A stretch of 64,000 nucleotides of DNA. Source: Spongospora subterranea. Its lineage: Eukaryota; Endomyxa; Phytomyxea; Plasmodiophorida; Plasmodiophoridae. Both the position numbers and the translations under genes were made by a program. The stretch is taken from the NCBI GenBank assembly GCA_900404475.1, contig OUQQ01000009.1, forward strand, positions 1-64,000. The letters run 5' to 3'. The notes beneath the pieces were generated by a model, which worked only from the letters and a program-made list of their open reading frames with translations, was not told where the DNA came from and made no database searches. Numbering within the stretch: position 1 is the first letter of the stretch; each line of letters begins with the position of its first letter. Below are positions 35,644-49,400 of the stretch, piece by piece.

Positions 35644-36253
35644 ACTTATTTTGCTGAAGCATCTGGTGATGTAGAGTATTTGACAGTTTACATACTATTC
35701 CATGTCAATTGAAATATCCCCGAACGGTGCTATGTGAACCAGGAAGTTTCAGTGAATTTTTGACGTATGAAACCGCACAGCGAGCATCTTCTTCATTTCC
35801 CTCGTCAAAACTGACATCAACCGAAATAACAGTTGGGAAAAATTTGTCAGATTTGTTACGGTTGCAAGTGATGCAAATCACGCCAACTTGTTTCGCTCTG
35901 TTCGTCCTCAATGCCAACTCGCTTAAACAACTCGTGTTTCAGTTGTTTTGTAGAACATTTAAGCAATAGTCCATCAATCTGCACCACCGTTGTAGCTTCA
36001 ACTTTAAATATCATCACTGAAAAAGGTATTTGTGTCAACCAGAGTAGAAAATGTTTGCATAAATTTTATTCTTCGACAAAAACTGGAACTAAGCTCATGA
36101 TATTCCTACTCTTTGGTTATATTTCTCCAAAGTGGGCAAATTGATACAACAATATGAATTGTGCTTGCTGGGTATACTGCCTTTTCATATGAAGTCCTGT
36201 CTATTGATTAGTTGTGAAACGGCGCTAGAGTCTGGAGTCAACATACCTCTCTT
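35644..36253. other. Unassigned; two weak minus-strand frames
   Basis: Minus-strand frames at about 35705-35917 (with KFFPTVISVDVSFDEGNEED) and 35856-36038 overlap in different frames and could be two exons or one frameshifted relic. No family match. Confidence 0.3.
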
Positions 36254-36634
36254 TCAACCTGCTGGAGTAAACGATTGTTGTTGCAATTGATTCGGTGTTG
36301 GTTGTGGAGCTGCGCTTGCTGGTGTTGAAGCGTCTGATTGAACTATTGGTTGAGTTGTTTGAGCTGTTTGAGGCTGACCAGCAAGTTGTGGTGATGAGGT
36401 TGTCTGTACTGGTTGAGCTGGTAATATAGTGATGGTTGGAGTATTTATAAGACATTGTAGAGCCATACATACCAATCCAATGATGACAAAGAATATTCCG
36501 ATTGAAAATAAGATCGACGCGATTACTGCACTTTCTCTGACTGGGATTGTCCAAACTATCAATGCCACTAAAATCAGCAATATTCCGAACACCGGCCATA
36601 CGAGACATTGCCGGTTATTCTGTACAACGATCAT
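36254..36634 (-). CDS. Small two-helix membrane protein with Q/P/T-rich tail
   Basis: 126 aa, ATG at 36634. Two hydrophobic helices at about 11-29 (VWPVFGILLILVALIVWTI) and 36-64 (VIASILFSIGIFFVIIGLVCMALQCL) are joined by a very short turn. A low-complexity tail rich in Gln, Pro, Thr and Ser follows. A second, longer open frame on the same strand is Ser/Asn/Thr-rich and is taken as the shadow. Family unknown. It sits beside decayed transposon sequence, so its status as a live gene is only moderately supported. Confidence 0.5.
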   Translation of the reverse strand: MIVVQNNRQCLVWPVFGILLILVALIVWTIPVRESAVIASILFSIGIFFVIIGLVCMALQCLINTPTITILPAQPVQTTSSPQLAGQPQTAQTTQPIVQSDASTPASAAPQPTPNQLQQQSFTPAG

Positions 36635-37062
36635 TGCTTGATCGTGTGTATGATATGATTGCTGTGTTTACAATCGGCCGCACAAATTGAGTGTGTTAAG
36701 GTTCGGTCCAACCTAAAGCCACTTCAATAACATGAACGTTCCGTAAAAATTGATAATATTGATGAGTCTGACCTTGTCCACCAAAACAAACCTTTGGGCG
36801 GAAAATCCAGGGTCGAAGGACCCCCTTTACACCTTGAACTAAACCAATATAAGATCGTATGCTGATTGTTCCGTCGACAGGTTTGGAATCGCTTTGTGAA
36901 AAAATATGAACAAGTTTCTCGGGATCATATTGCCTTTCTGTTCAACTTTGCCGACGAATGGAATTGACGGTTTGTACCAATTGAATCCAAATTGCATCCA
37001 GCGAAGAACTGGGCTTCAGTCCCATCAACAAAGTGACAGTAGGTCAACGTAAATTTCTCAAG

Positions 37063-39455
37063 TTAAATGCTTTCAAATGCTGCTTTCACAAGAATCGCGC
37101 TTATAATGTGGAAGAATTTATTCCAACCACGAATAACTAAAGATACTTGAATTTCTGCAACTTGGATAGCCCAAAAATCAAAATAAATGACGTGATTTGC
37201 ATTAGACCCATGTGTGGCTTGTTTTAAAGATCGGGGGATGAATTCCCCGCCTCGATTGGTGGTACAATGTAAGCAATTAGAACAAAATGCTTTTACCTCA
37301 CGCTTCATGGAATTCCAAAAAAATCGAGACTTCAGCGCGAATAAAGTCGATTTACAGGTCGATGGCCGCACCTCCACAGTGGGCAATAATCAATAACCGT
37401 AATTTCAGCAAATTCTCCGAATCTGGAATCCAAATCATAACCAAAACACCTTCAGCGGACTCAATTAATTTGCCATACATGATGCAACTATTATGCTCCG
37501 AATTTGGCCTGATCAGAGCTTACCGAATTGACAGTAGGTTCGACCATGAGAAATCAGGATCCATCATCGGTTGAACAGTTCCGGGAATTGTTGGACTCAC
37601 ATTTTGAAATTGTCTTACGTTCAGCCTTGAGACCACCATCGTCTTGTATCAATGACCGCTTAAACATTCTCGTCACCGGAAATACTTTCAATACCATATC
37701 GTTTTGATATCGAAATGCAGCCGCCATCGATGAATTTTGTTGACGGTATAACGGTGCAGCAGGACATCGGACGACGTTGGATTATCAAGAAAAACCAGAT
37801 TCTTGTGATCCGTCAAAACGTGAAAGTCATATTTACCTGTTCAAAGGTGATAATCAAATCGCCGCGCAGCATATTGTATGGGAAATGCCTCTTTCTCAAG
37901 AACAGACCAATTTATAGCAGATCATGTGAAGAGTTTTAGAATGGAAACATAGCGGTTCAAGGCGCTGCTGATTGAAGGGCAAATATAGGTCTTCGTGTTC
38001 ACATAAACTCCTGACTGGCATCAGTGAAAGGCATGGAACTAGGTCAATGTTGGGATAGGCAAGCTCAACACAGTTACGAATGACATTTTCAAATATGACC
38101 GGAATGCTGTTCCGACCATCCCACGTCATGAAGATGAATCCTTGCTGCATACTTCTTGGATTGAATAGGAGAGCCTGATAGTTCTTTTTTGTAGATTTTC
38201 CCAAGTGGATTAATTAGCTGGGCACAATTTGGAAAACTTTCCGAGAGCCAAATTGATGAACAAATGAACTGCATCAACTGAGCCACAGTTGTGGGAGGCG
38301 GAACCTGCGTTAAAGCTGTGGTTCGTTCCGGATCCACGCCGATGCCTTGAGCTTGATCAACTCTTCCACACCATAATCGCGAGTCTGGTAAAAGCGGCAT
38401 TTGAAAGCATTGAACTTGAGACCATGTTCCCGACACTTTGGAAACACAATGTCTAATAAGGCGAAGGCGCTCTCCATCAATCAAACCAAAAGAGACTTTG
38501 ATGTTAAATCAAAAATTAAAATTGTATACTGTACATGTATCACGTTGAAATGCGAAAACTTTTTGCAGTTCCCTTGATTGATACGCGTGGATGTAAAAAT
38601 GCCTTTGAAGTGATGAAACTTCGGCAATCGAGATAACCAGAAACAGGAATCTGCCATAACCCTTGAAAGCATCGAGAGTAAAATAAAGTTGCGAACCCGT
38701 TAAGATAACTGCCATACGTATGAAGATAGGGCGGAAACTGTTAGGATCACAGACTTATTCACAGACACCATATCGATAACCAACCGAGGTCGAGTATAAG
38801 GATCCACCACAAAGGCCATTCAGAGGAGGTATTCCGGTATATCAAATGGCATCTTTCCAGCTCGCTGGTCCACGCCTTGAGATATTCTTCCGCTACACGG
38901 GACATCCTCCTCGGCCCCGAAAATATTGGTACTGCTCCATCTTTAAGTCTCAGTTCAAGTGGTTTGACTTTAACAGGTGGATCACAGCCCAACTTGATTA
39001 ATATATCCTGAAATAAATTTTGTAACAAATTTCCTCAAAGAATGAGTAACTTCAGCAACTGAATCTTCTCAAAGTCGAGGAGATAAGGATTCAATTGATG
39101 ATCAAGCCCTGAAAAATCAGCCTCCGGCTGCTGGCCTGCAATACTTCTCAGCTGGTTTTCAACATCAATACCAATATGCTTCAAGAATGGTCTTCGCAGT
39201 AAAGCCTCAGACATAGGCGTATTTGACACATAGACCTGATGCCTGCGAACTATAATGGGGCCACAATCTGTTGACACTTTGCCGGCAACTTAAAACTTGA
39301 TCATTAGCTACACGACAAGAAAACTGAGGCAACAGTTTTCCGAAATTTTGATCCATAACGGAGAAATCAGTCCCATCATCAACTGAGGCTGGAAGACGAA
39401 ACAGAAAGTAATCTCTCGGATACGTGAGAATGGAGTTGGAGTGAGAAACTCCCAA
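37063..39455 (-). mobile_element. Decayed Ty3/gypsy-type retrotransposon (PR-RT-RH-IN order)
   Basis: Minus-strand fragments occur in the order of a Ty3/gypsy pol. A protease end (RRPFLKHIGID) lies near 39160-39200, an RT opening (PIFSGPRRMSRVAEEYLKAW) near 38850-38950, and the RT/RNase H junction (APERTTALTQVPPPTTVAQL-like block) near 38280-38400. An RNase H-like piece lies at 37896-38204, and an integrase zinc-binding H2C2 (FFWNSMKREVKAFCSNCLHC) near 37260-37330. The frames are broken by many stops and shifts, and no intact LTR pair was found. It is an inactive relic. Confidence 0.75.
37286..37525 (-). repeat. Inverted repeat arm 1 (integrase segment of the gypsy relic)
   Basis: Matches the reverse complement of about 39555-39815. 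It covers the integrase zinc-binding coding segment and about 150 bp upstream of it (shared blocks AATTTGNCATACATGATGCAA, CGAATCTGGAATCC, GAGACTTCAGCGCGAAT). Here it is in the orientation of the main relic. Confidence 0.75.
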
Positions 39456-39554
39456 GCATCTTCTAAAGATACTCGTTTCGACTGGAAAACGGGCATATCC
39501 TCCTGATATCCAACAGTAGTAGTAGCATCAGCAAATGAGACACGTTTAACAACA

Positions 39555-39815
39555 GGAACTTTACCATGCTCCGAAGGCCAAATTCACAGCATAGTAGTTG
39601 CATCATGTATGACAAATTAACTGAGTCCCGCTAAAAGTATTTAGGTTTTACCCGAGAAAAAATCGATTTGGATTCCAGATTCGGAAAATTTGCTGAAATG
39701 ACGGTTTGCCCACTGTGGAACTGCCGGCCATCGACCTGTAAAATCGACATTATTCGCGCTGAAGTCTCGATTTTCTAGAATTCCATGGAGCGGGAGGTAA
39801 AGCTGCGCAAATCCT
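39555..39815 (+). repeat. Inverted repeat arm 2 (second integrase segment, opposite orientation)
   Basis: Same segment as 37286-37525 but reading on the plus strand. It lies upstream of the protease end of the main relic, so it comes from a second insertion or a rearrangement, not from one intact element. Both arms contain stops. Confidence 0.75.
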
Positions 39816-40440
39816 GTTGCGAAAAGTTCATTTAGTCGCCAAGTTGGAAAAAATTGAGTAGCCAGTTGCGAAGGGCCATCGAGGTCGGTTGGGCAAGCGA
39901 TCACGACCGCCTACTCCAACAAGTCTGCAGCAGCCAGCAAATCAAGGAGATGCTATCGGTATACAGACCTACATTACTGACCATTAGTCTCCTTCAGGCA
40001 GCAGAGCTCACAGAAGGCCTCGTTCTTCTGGGTCAAACTGAAGCAAATTGACGAGTCTGACACTTTTTCCTGTTGTTTTTATGAACAGATCAAGGCAACT
40101 AAGAAACTTTTCACTATGCAAGTTCTTTTCTCAGTTGGCAAATTTCCTATTCTAGACTTTTTGTAGAACAAATCCTGATAAATCCACTTTTTTTCGAAGC
40201 GATCAGGGTTTGTCACGTCCCAGATCTCGCCCCGTATCAAATAGGAGTACGAGTATAACAAATGTACTGTACAAAATTTGTGTACAGTACAAACAAAGCG
40301 CGTAGGACCGCTAGGGGGTTGCACAACCCCTTTCACTTTATTGGTGAAAGTTGATTGCTGTAGATTGTTTGTTTGGGGGGCTCTGCCATCCAGATCATCT
40401 TCTGGTCTGACCCCATGCCACTCTAAGTCTTGAGTAGGCC
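39816..40440. other. Retroelement-like flank without a gene
   Basis: The minus-strand frame at 40079-40336 contains RGEIWDVTNPDRFEKKW, which may be another retroelement fragment. A short direct repeat of TGTACTGTACAAAATTTGTGTACAGTAC type at 40263-40290 is palindromic. The lipid-transfer gene starts at 40441. Confidence 0.35.
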
Positions 40441-43400
40441 ATGCTGGTTGTCATTGCCCTGATATGTGCTCTCTTTGTATTCGCGATTTGGTCACCGAGA
40501 TTGGTTGGGAGCGGCATTACCACATTTCTACGACTCGCAATCCCGAGCTCCATATGCCGCCTTCGAATCGGCCAAGCCGCGTTTTTATCGCTTCAGGAAA
40601 TAAATATTGAATTTGGCAGCAAGTTCAATATCTACATCAACTCTGTCTCTTTTCATATATTATCATTGAGTATTGTTATCTCGAAGATACAAATAACATA
40701 TAACATATGGGGTCTATCTCCACGGTTTGACCAACTATCTGCTCCTCCAGCCGCATTTCGTGTCGTAAATGTATATGTTCCCTGTATCGCCAGTCTATAT
40801 TCTCTGTCTTATCATTCCTTGCATAGCCCTATATCACCCTGTTTTTGACCCAGCTCTTAGCGTACATTCAAATCTGTGTGAATCAAATTCTATTCCAGGC
40901 GAGTCTTTTAGTTGCGTCTTCAGTTGGCTTCGATTGTTTTTAACGACGATCGGTTCAGGTGGTAGCTGATCAAGAGCAAGATGGAAAGAGAACTGTTGCG
41001 TCAGCTGTCGTCAGTGAAGTCTGCATATGCTCCGGTCGCTCGTTATCTGTTCGGGTTGCGTACGTTTTTTCTAAAGCTGTAGCTCTGGAGGCATTTAATA
41101 TCAAGGTCATTTGTCGGTATCATGTTCCTTTCTCATTATTGTCATTATCCGGGTCGATTGCCAATTTCAAGTTGCGGTCATCACATAGGGTCGTTGTACA
41201 TGTCGCCGAAAGCGGTTTCCGCTATGATTGCAATGATGCGGCTTTACAAGCCTCAGTTCATGTGGCAACGGTCAGCACCGATCAGCAACCAGCGTTATTC
41301 TTAGGACATCTCTCCTTAATGGCATCCTCCACTACGGTTTCAGTTTCAGTCTTTAGTTTGCGATTGCATGTCACCGAAAGGATTCCGCAAATTATTTCAT
41401 TGTGCCTGTCCTATTCGAGGTATCTCACGCCAAACCCAGCTCCTGCTCAAGTTCCTGAACTTCAATTATATGCGACGAATGTTGAAATATCTCTCGTTTC
41501 ACGCTCTATTGCCTGTTTGTGCATTGATGAAGCTGCGCTGCGGTTTGGTAATAACCCGTCGACCGACTTTGTCAGCCTTGTGTCTTTGGCTGTCCTCACA
41601 GGGGAAAAAAATCTCGTCTTGGTGAATTGTCTCGACACTGTTTTCGAAGAGGGCTGTGTCAAACTGACGCTTGGGAATATTGAAATCACGGTTATTTTAG
41701 GGTTCGCCCAACATTTACTTCCAATAACTAAGCTGGGTTTGTCTTTCGGTGCCATATTTACCCATGGTGGGACTCCTACACCTAGAAATACTGTCACTTT
41801 GCGTCTTTCTACTGGCAACGTCCATGTCAATGTGAATGAATTCTTCTCTTGCAACGTCTCTTCTTCCGCTCTGGAGGCATCTCCTGGCACTTGCTGGGCC
41901 TTATCGCTAGAACAGTCACATTGTTTTTATGATGACGAAGTCCCTTTTCTGACAGTCCGCCACTTCAAACTCACCGGTGCTCAGGTACCCGTTAGTTTCA
42001 TACTTTTTATATCAATAACATCCTTTCAGGCGAAAGCTGACATGCCGCACAAAACTTTGCACGTCACCGGCAGTTGTGTCAGAGGTGCGAGACTGTTTTG
42101 AACTTTATATAATCAATGTTCATGTTTATCCTTATATATTTTAGGAACATGGAGTCCCGGTATGCAATTATCTCTTCTTCTGTTTATCAAACAAGTCATT
42201 GCTTCAGTTATCAACTGCAAATATGAGCTATTCCCTCTTATATTTGACGCTCAATATCAATCGCCGCCTAAACGACCTACAATGGTGAGACGGTTTTTGA
42301 CCTTGTTGAGGAAATCTTATTGAGGAGAGGCTTAATAATTTTCAGGTTCCCCAAGGCTTACCGGCGGCTGGTTCCGTTCTTGACGACTGGGCATATAGAA
42401 CTAGGGCGCCGTACTTGGCGGAATCTTTACAAGTTGTCAGCCTGGATGTGCATGATGTCATAATTATTGGGCAACTCACTCCGTTTATCGACGCCAGAAT
42501 ACATATTGGGCTGTTCTACTCTGAATTCATGCCGTTCCATATTCAAGTAATGCTGCTGGTGGTATTTTAGGCATGACTAACGCTCACATGCACAGTTGGA
42601 ACGTGTGGCCTTGACGTTCTTGGGTTTTCCCATGCTGAATATTTCAGCATTGAACTCTGTTCGTCAAAGCTCAATCCCCACACTTTCTCTAATGGACATC
42701 AAACGTGACCCGTTGCTGAGTGAAACGGGAGCGATGACGCTGCTGGCGGCACCCAATCGTGTTGACATAGTCGATGTCAGCATTCGCATTCCTGGTTTAG
42801 AATCCGATTTTCATCGACGATTCAACCAAGAACAGATCCTCGTCCATGCTCGAGGCTTTTCTACAGCTTTGCTCACCCTGCCAACGATCGATGAACTCGT
42901 TCGGCGACTTGGCGGTCCAGGTTACATTGAGCCCCCGCCATTGTCCACGTCGTCGCATTCCGCCAAAATTCAGAACTTATCTGTTTGCATCATTGACAAC
43001 CAGTGGGATTCTTGGGTTCATAATGTGAGAAAATAGTGTGCCACTCTTCCATGGTGCCGTGACTCTTGAATTCAGGTACATCCGTTGGGTTTAGACGAAA
43101 GAGTAGCAGCTGGCTCCAGGTAAATGTGTATTCATTTTCTCAACCCGCGCTCTGCTACATGGGCCTGATTACTGTTTCAGGAGAGAATTGTTGCGGCTCA
43201 AAATTCGAGAGCATCAACGTCGAACAGGAAAGTTACTTGCGGATTCCAGGATTTCATTGATGTCGACTCGCCTGTCGGAAACTAATTTTGCACTCTTCGG
43301 AGCACGTATTGGCAAACTTCGCTCCATGCACAACAAATGTTGGTCGTTCTACGATACCGAAGCCGCAGCGGGCGTACAAACCCCAGGGGATTTTCGTCTC

Positions 43401-46400
43401 GGCAGTCTGGTCCGCGTCTCCATTAGTATGATTGGTTGGGAACACATTGTCGTTTGAAGTACTGCGTTCTGAAGTTGTTTTCAGAGGTTACAGTGTGTTT
43501 TGGATTGAATCCAATATCCGAGTCTTTATCTGCACGGATTATTGTTGATTCTACCGTCAGGCTTGACATCCGTTGCCTGGAAGTTTAGTTTCGATTTATC
43601 AGAAGGTCGTTTTCTTATTTTTCTTCTAGGTGCACTTACGACAGTTTAGCCCTGCTGTTATTGATATGTCGGCGATGACTGGGGGCGTCAACGTTGTTAT
43701 TTTGCACGGGACAGGGGGTCCTAGCCAACAGGTTCAGGTTGAACTGGGGCCCCATCATCAAGCCACGTGCTCTGTACCATATTATCCGATGATGGCATTA
43801 ATCGATGTCTCGTCATGCCAAATTTCCAGAGCGTGTTTCACTGTTGCGCCATGCCTCTCGCGGACGGCCGTAGATATCTTAAAAGCGCTTGAACGGTTTC
43901 GTCCCCGTCTTTTCGACCATAATACGCACTCTTTAACTTTGATGGATGTTGGACGCTACCTCATCCATCTCAAATCCATATCGAACATCAGCTTGACGGA
44001 ACTGTCTTGCTCGTTTCTTAATCGCATGACGTTTGTCACAAGCACAGATACAGTTTCACATCATTTTCTTCGCCTCAAAGTCGAAAGATGTACATTCATG
44101 TACGCAGCGGAAAAGTTTTCATGTTCTTTTGATGTGGAAAGCATAAGTTTACGACTCCATGACTCCGAAAATAGTAATCGTACACAGATTCAAGTGTCAT
44201 CGTCTTCATTTGAAGAAAACTTGGACAATGCCGACATTTTTTCGTACGACGACAATATCTTGATATTCATTCCTCTAATTAACGCGTCCATAACGCTGAA
44301 ATGTTTAACGTCAGATAATGTTCAATGCTCTGACGCTTGGGTGTATGACAGCGCCGACAGTATCGAGGATTGTTTCAATAAGGACCCTTTTGCTGCTTTT
44401 CGTTGCGAACGGGTTCCCATCGCTATCTCGTTATCTTGTGGTCGTGATTCGATGGAAACACGTATCATGTTAAACAAGCACAATCTTCCATTCTTACTGA
44501 CGTTCATGAATCGGTTCAAGAATGAGTTGCCACCGGTTTCCTCGCCGGATGCGTCATCATTGGATCTCACATGCACAAAACTGTCGTTTTCCAACCTGTC
44601 ATTTACGTTGCTTGACGCTGAAAATAACAATGATCCTGGCCAGGGTCTACGCGTTTGTCTTGCGTCCCTATATTCCGAATTTATTTTTCGTGATGCTGCT
44701 GTGCATAATACCATCATTCGTGCGTCGTTGTTGTCTGGCTGTCTGGTTGCCAATGACTCTTTTTGGAGGAAAAGCGGTTAGTTGTCACTCATAATTTATC
44801 AGCATCCGTAATCAAATCTCAGAATATTATTCTTTTTGTTTGCATTTTTCCAACTGATTGCTGGCGTTCTTTTCATCATTTTTTGTTGAATCGATTGCAG
44901 AGGTTCTCGACTGTTAATCAGTGCAATCTGGTTAATCGCATTTCTTTCATCACAGAATCAGGACGCAGACTGTTCCATGATATCCGTGATGGAAATATCG
45001 TGGTTGTACACACGTATGAGAACCAGAGGTTTATTCTTGGTCAAGGTTGGCTTTCTCGTCTGCTGCCCACCGATCGTCCTAACTGGTCAGATGCTGATGG
45101 AACTCAAGAACTTCCCAAAACTTGTTCGGCATTCGATCTACCCAGCGCTGAACATTGGCAATGGGAATCGGACTGGGTAGTCGATCGTGGACAGTTGCAT
45201 GCTTTGGGTACCGTTGACCCAGAAGGCTGGGAGTACGCACATGATTTCCCTCGCTGTTACTCTGCAAAACGTCATTGGACCGATAATGTTCGACGTCGAC
45301 GCTGGTTTCGAATCCGCCGCCTCATCGAGTCTATCAGGATGGAGAATGCAGGTACAGTTCCCAGAAAGCAGAACGGTCTTCTGTTCTTGGTCGAGTCTTG
45401 TCAAGCATGGCAAAAGCCATCTACATCATGGGGTTTCCGCTCGGCCTCCAAATTACCATCGGCAATGCAATCGCCAGCTACAGAGCCCGCTGCGTATGTG
45501 ACGTCGCTCTTGACTTTTTTCTCCATTGATGACAACACCACAAGCGCTGCGTCCCCGCCAGTACGTCCCACGCTCTCGCAAACTGCTCGTCGATTCTCCA
45601 CTGTATCTGATATGGGATCTTCTCTTTACTTATTCTCCGTTAAAGTCTCTAGTCCCAAGGCTAGGTTAACCCTTGAATCGCGTAATTCCCTCGGTGCGTC
45701 TATATCACTCTCAATGCTTGAACCATTATATATTGAATTGTACAGCGCTGTTGTGGAGGTCTTATATGCAAATTTTGGAATCCAATGCGAAAATCCGACC
45801 CCTTGTCTCCCAAGTTGAGCCAATCGAAGTCCAGAGCGAATTGGATGATGCTGTATCCTCCGGGGATGAAAACTCGGACGAAGACGAGACGGCGGTCACG
45901 AGCGAGGATCGCTTGTTATCTTCATTAAAAGAGCCCGATGAAGAAAACATTTCGCCCATCACCGAAAATAACCCGGTGATTCCGATATCTCCTGATTCAT
46001 TATCCATTAACCCTGTATCGCTACTTGATATTGCATCAATTGGTAAGTCATAAACCTTGGGAAGACGCCAACTCTCTGTAATCTTGAAGTTCAGAGGTAA
46101 CTTGCGCTCAGTTCGCCCTTGAGTCATGCGATGAAAGTGCTCGTGGAATTCTGCTGATGTGTATGTCCTCCTGCCTGATCACAGCGAGGTCCTTTTGTGA
46201 TGGAGACCAAGAGGCGCCACCCACTGTAAACGCCGCCCGCATCGATCTACGTCTTTTAATTGATCACCTCACGGTTCGCCTGGCGCCTACTGATATCGAT
46301 GTCGACGCTGGTGTCATGTGGTTCGATTTTCAAAAAGAGGATCACTGTGTCATCAAACCCATTATCGATCCTTTCCCTGTCCAGGTATTGTGTTCCTATG

Positions 46401-49400
46401 TTCTTTCTTCTTGTAATATATATTAAAGTTGAGAAATGGGTTTCGCATTTTATATCGATATATTGACTGTGCCTCCTGCAGATACTGAACGGATTTTATC
46501 CTTAGGCTAGCGCCGTTGTTTATCCATCGTCTACTTCTGCCCATTCTGTCTGTATTCTGGTTCCAGGAATAATCACATCTCTTGATTCTTCACAATGCGC
46601 GCTGTTGGGCTCAATTATCGGGCAGGTCGTCACATCCGAGCTTCCTCCTGTTTCTCCGTCGCCGCCATCTTTCGTACTTACCCCAAATTTTGCCGATGGT
46701 CGCATCTCGGACCATCAGCGCATTCTGTGGCAAATTAGACATCTGGAATGGTTAATGGGAGTGTTTCACGACGCGAATGACCTTTTGGACAGCGGAGTCG
46801 AGATGACTTCCAGCGACAACGAGCTAGTTTTACTGGCTGCGCATATGGCGGCGCTGCGTCAGCAGTATACCGACACCATTTCGTCATTACCAATTGTAAA
46901 GTCATCTCTTCCTGGTTTTCTTTCAGAAGTTTCCTTAAACGTTCAAGTTCGTCTAGAAAACGTCACACTTTCGCTGCTTCTGATGAACCGAGTTGAGTTT
47001 GTTCGTCTGACTCTCTTGACGTGCGCTGCCCTTCTGCAGGTTCAGTTGACCGGGGAAGGCTCCTTTCAGCTGTCGTTCGAGATTAGAGATCTGCGCATAC
47101 ACGATGGTCGCAACTTAAGCGAGGAATGGAATACGATTGTCATACCGGCTCATCATTTCTCGGCATCCGGTGTCGTTTCAGATGACACCCAACGGCACGC
47201 CGAAAACAGAGTCGTGTTGACTTTGCAGACCGTCGTGAAAAGAGTCGGCGGTATATGTGTTATCTGTTCGTGCATATTAAATATGGCACACCTGGTTGTG
47301 CGGTTAACACAGACGTTGACCGATCAGCTGGCTAATTTCATATCGGACATGGGAGTGACGGATTCAGATCTGATCGTAAAGTCGCGTCTTGTGCCGAGAG
47401 CTTCTGGGGTTTTGGGTACTCATGATCAGCAAATGCCGGCTAGTACCAGCAGCAAAGCTGGAAATTCGACTTCTTTCGATGAAGTGATCTCCGTCCAAGA
47501 TCGTGCCTCAACCGCTGATACTGCGGTATGCAGCCCAAACAGCATCGTAATCACATATCTACGTATAGGTGCCATCCGACTCACTGTCAGTTTCAAGGGA
47601 TCAGGAGCCAGTGGATTAGGTTGGTTTCTCTAGTTCGTAACTTGCAATTGATTATGCTTATTTCGGAAAATAATCGCACGTCTATTGTCGGGTCCACAGT
47701 GATACACTGTGTCGCCTATCGCAGTTCCTGAATATATTCAGTTATTTTAACCAAAAAACGTGTTTGCTTTTAATTCATGTAAGCGGCTGTCGACGCTGTT
47801 AATGACTTGATGTTTTTGTATAGCCGATTTTCAAGGTTTATCTATCAGAATGCCTCCCGTACTCTACCAAAAAAAGACGTGGACGACTGCTAAATTTGCA
47901 AGGCGATTGCGAAGGGATTTTATCCGTTCAGCGCTGCGTCAGGCTGGTCCTGGTCTGGCGGGATTTCTGCGCTATAAGTTCGGTGGTAGCACTGCCGATG
48001 CCAATGGGTTCTTACAGCGACGAACTCGCCGCAATGATGGTAACAAACTGCTGGATTTGGATTTTTTCGATCTCCAAAAACAGAGATTTCCCATGTTCTG
48101 CTAATGAAGCTGAACGCGAAATGTCTTGGATTTTTTACTGATCCATTTTTGGCTTTCAGTTAGAATCAACTGCTCTGGTATTTTTTTTGGTAACCGTCAT
48201 TTTTCTCTGGCTTTCTCGGAAACATTTTGTTGCTTTCTGTTGTACTGCAGGTGACCGACCTGTTTTCGTAGACCTCACTGCATTGGATATCGATCTACCA
48301 ATCGGCTCTTCTCCGATCCAGCCTTCGCCGCATCCAATGACAAAAGGGCGCGCCGTCGTGTCTGGGCTCATGACCAAGATCAAAGCGGTCGCGTCCGGGG
48401 ACAACCAATCTGCAGCCGATGGTAACGACTTAACTGAGTTGGCCGACCCGCTCAAACGCCGCTTACTGGTCGGTGCTAACCCGAACAAGCCGGGCGGCCA
48501 TGATGGAAGCAAACCCGAACAAACCGGGCGGCCATGATGGAAGCAATTCGTGATCAGATCACTTAGACTGTCTGATGTTTGTTTTTCTGCCATGATATTT
48601 GGGCAATTTATTCCAATACAGTTATACTTTTCAGATCATATATTCGCCGTCTCGCTGTCAGATTTCATCGTGTTCGTGGAATGCGAAGCTTCGCATTTCA
48701 AGTATGCTAACCGCCCAAACGTACAACATACAAGAATACGGCGGTACCTTCTATGCTTTCATGTTTGGGCGTATTAGAAGCATATTCATTCCGACTTTGT
48801 CTGGTTCAGATGAACCAATAGATTCTGGGTTTATCGAAATACATCAGGGTGAAGACAGCTATCCATCATAATTGGCCGAGGTCGAGTGCCCATATCCCAG
48901 TAAAACCCAGGTCGAGATACTTCGGCTCCTGGAGAGCAATTCTTTTCAAACCGGTTCTCACTCCAGGTCTTTTGTCAAAGCGAAACAAGCTGCAATCACA
49001 TTGCAACATGTCCTGTGATGCAGCGAAGTGCAAGGCAGCAGAACTGGACGAATATCGCTCTAATCAAGAAATGCTAAAAGCGAAGTAGGCGCATAAACCA
49101 ATCACCAGCGATTACATCACAACGTTGCAGGCTAAGGAAGCAAAATAAGCGTTCGCTTACAGCCACAGCAGTTTCGTTGCTGGTTTCAGTTCGAAACAAT
49201 GCCAGGAATCTGTCAACTTCCAGACAAAATGCGATCTGATCAACAATTCGACGCTTTCTTAACTCGTGGTTTGCTTTGAGCGCCTAGATGAGACCTTAGC
49301 TCGCAAAATCGCGCTGGCATCTTTGAATACGAAATTATCCGACTGCCAAAGTACTGATCCAATCATTGAAATGCGACGAAATTGCTTACACTTTATGCTG

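Noticed and set aside
36225..36608. Ser/Asn/Thr-rich 127-aa protein on the minus strand
   Set aside because: Overlaps the two-helix membrane protein in another frame; low-complexity composition is explained by the Q/P/T tail read out of frame.
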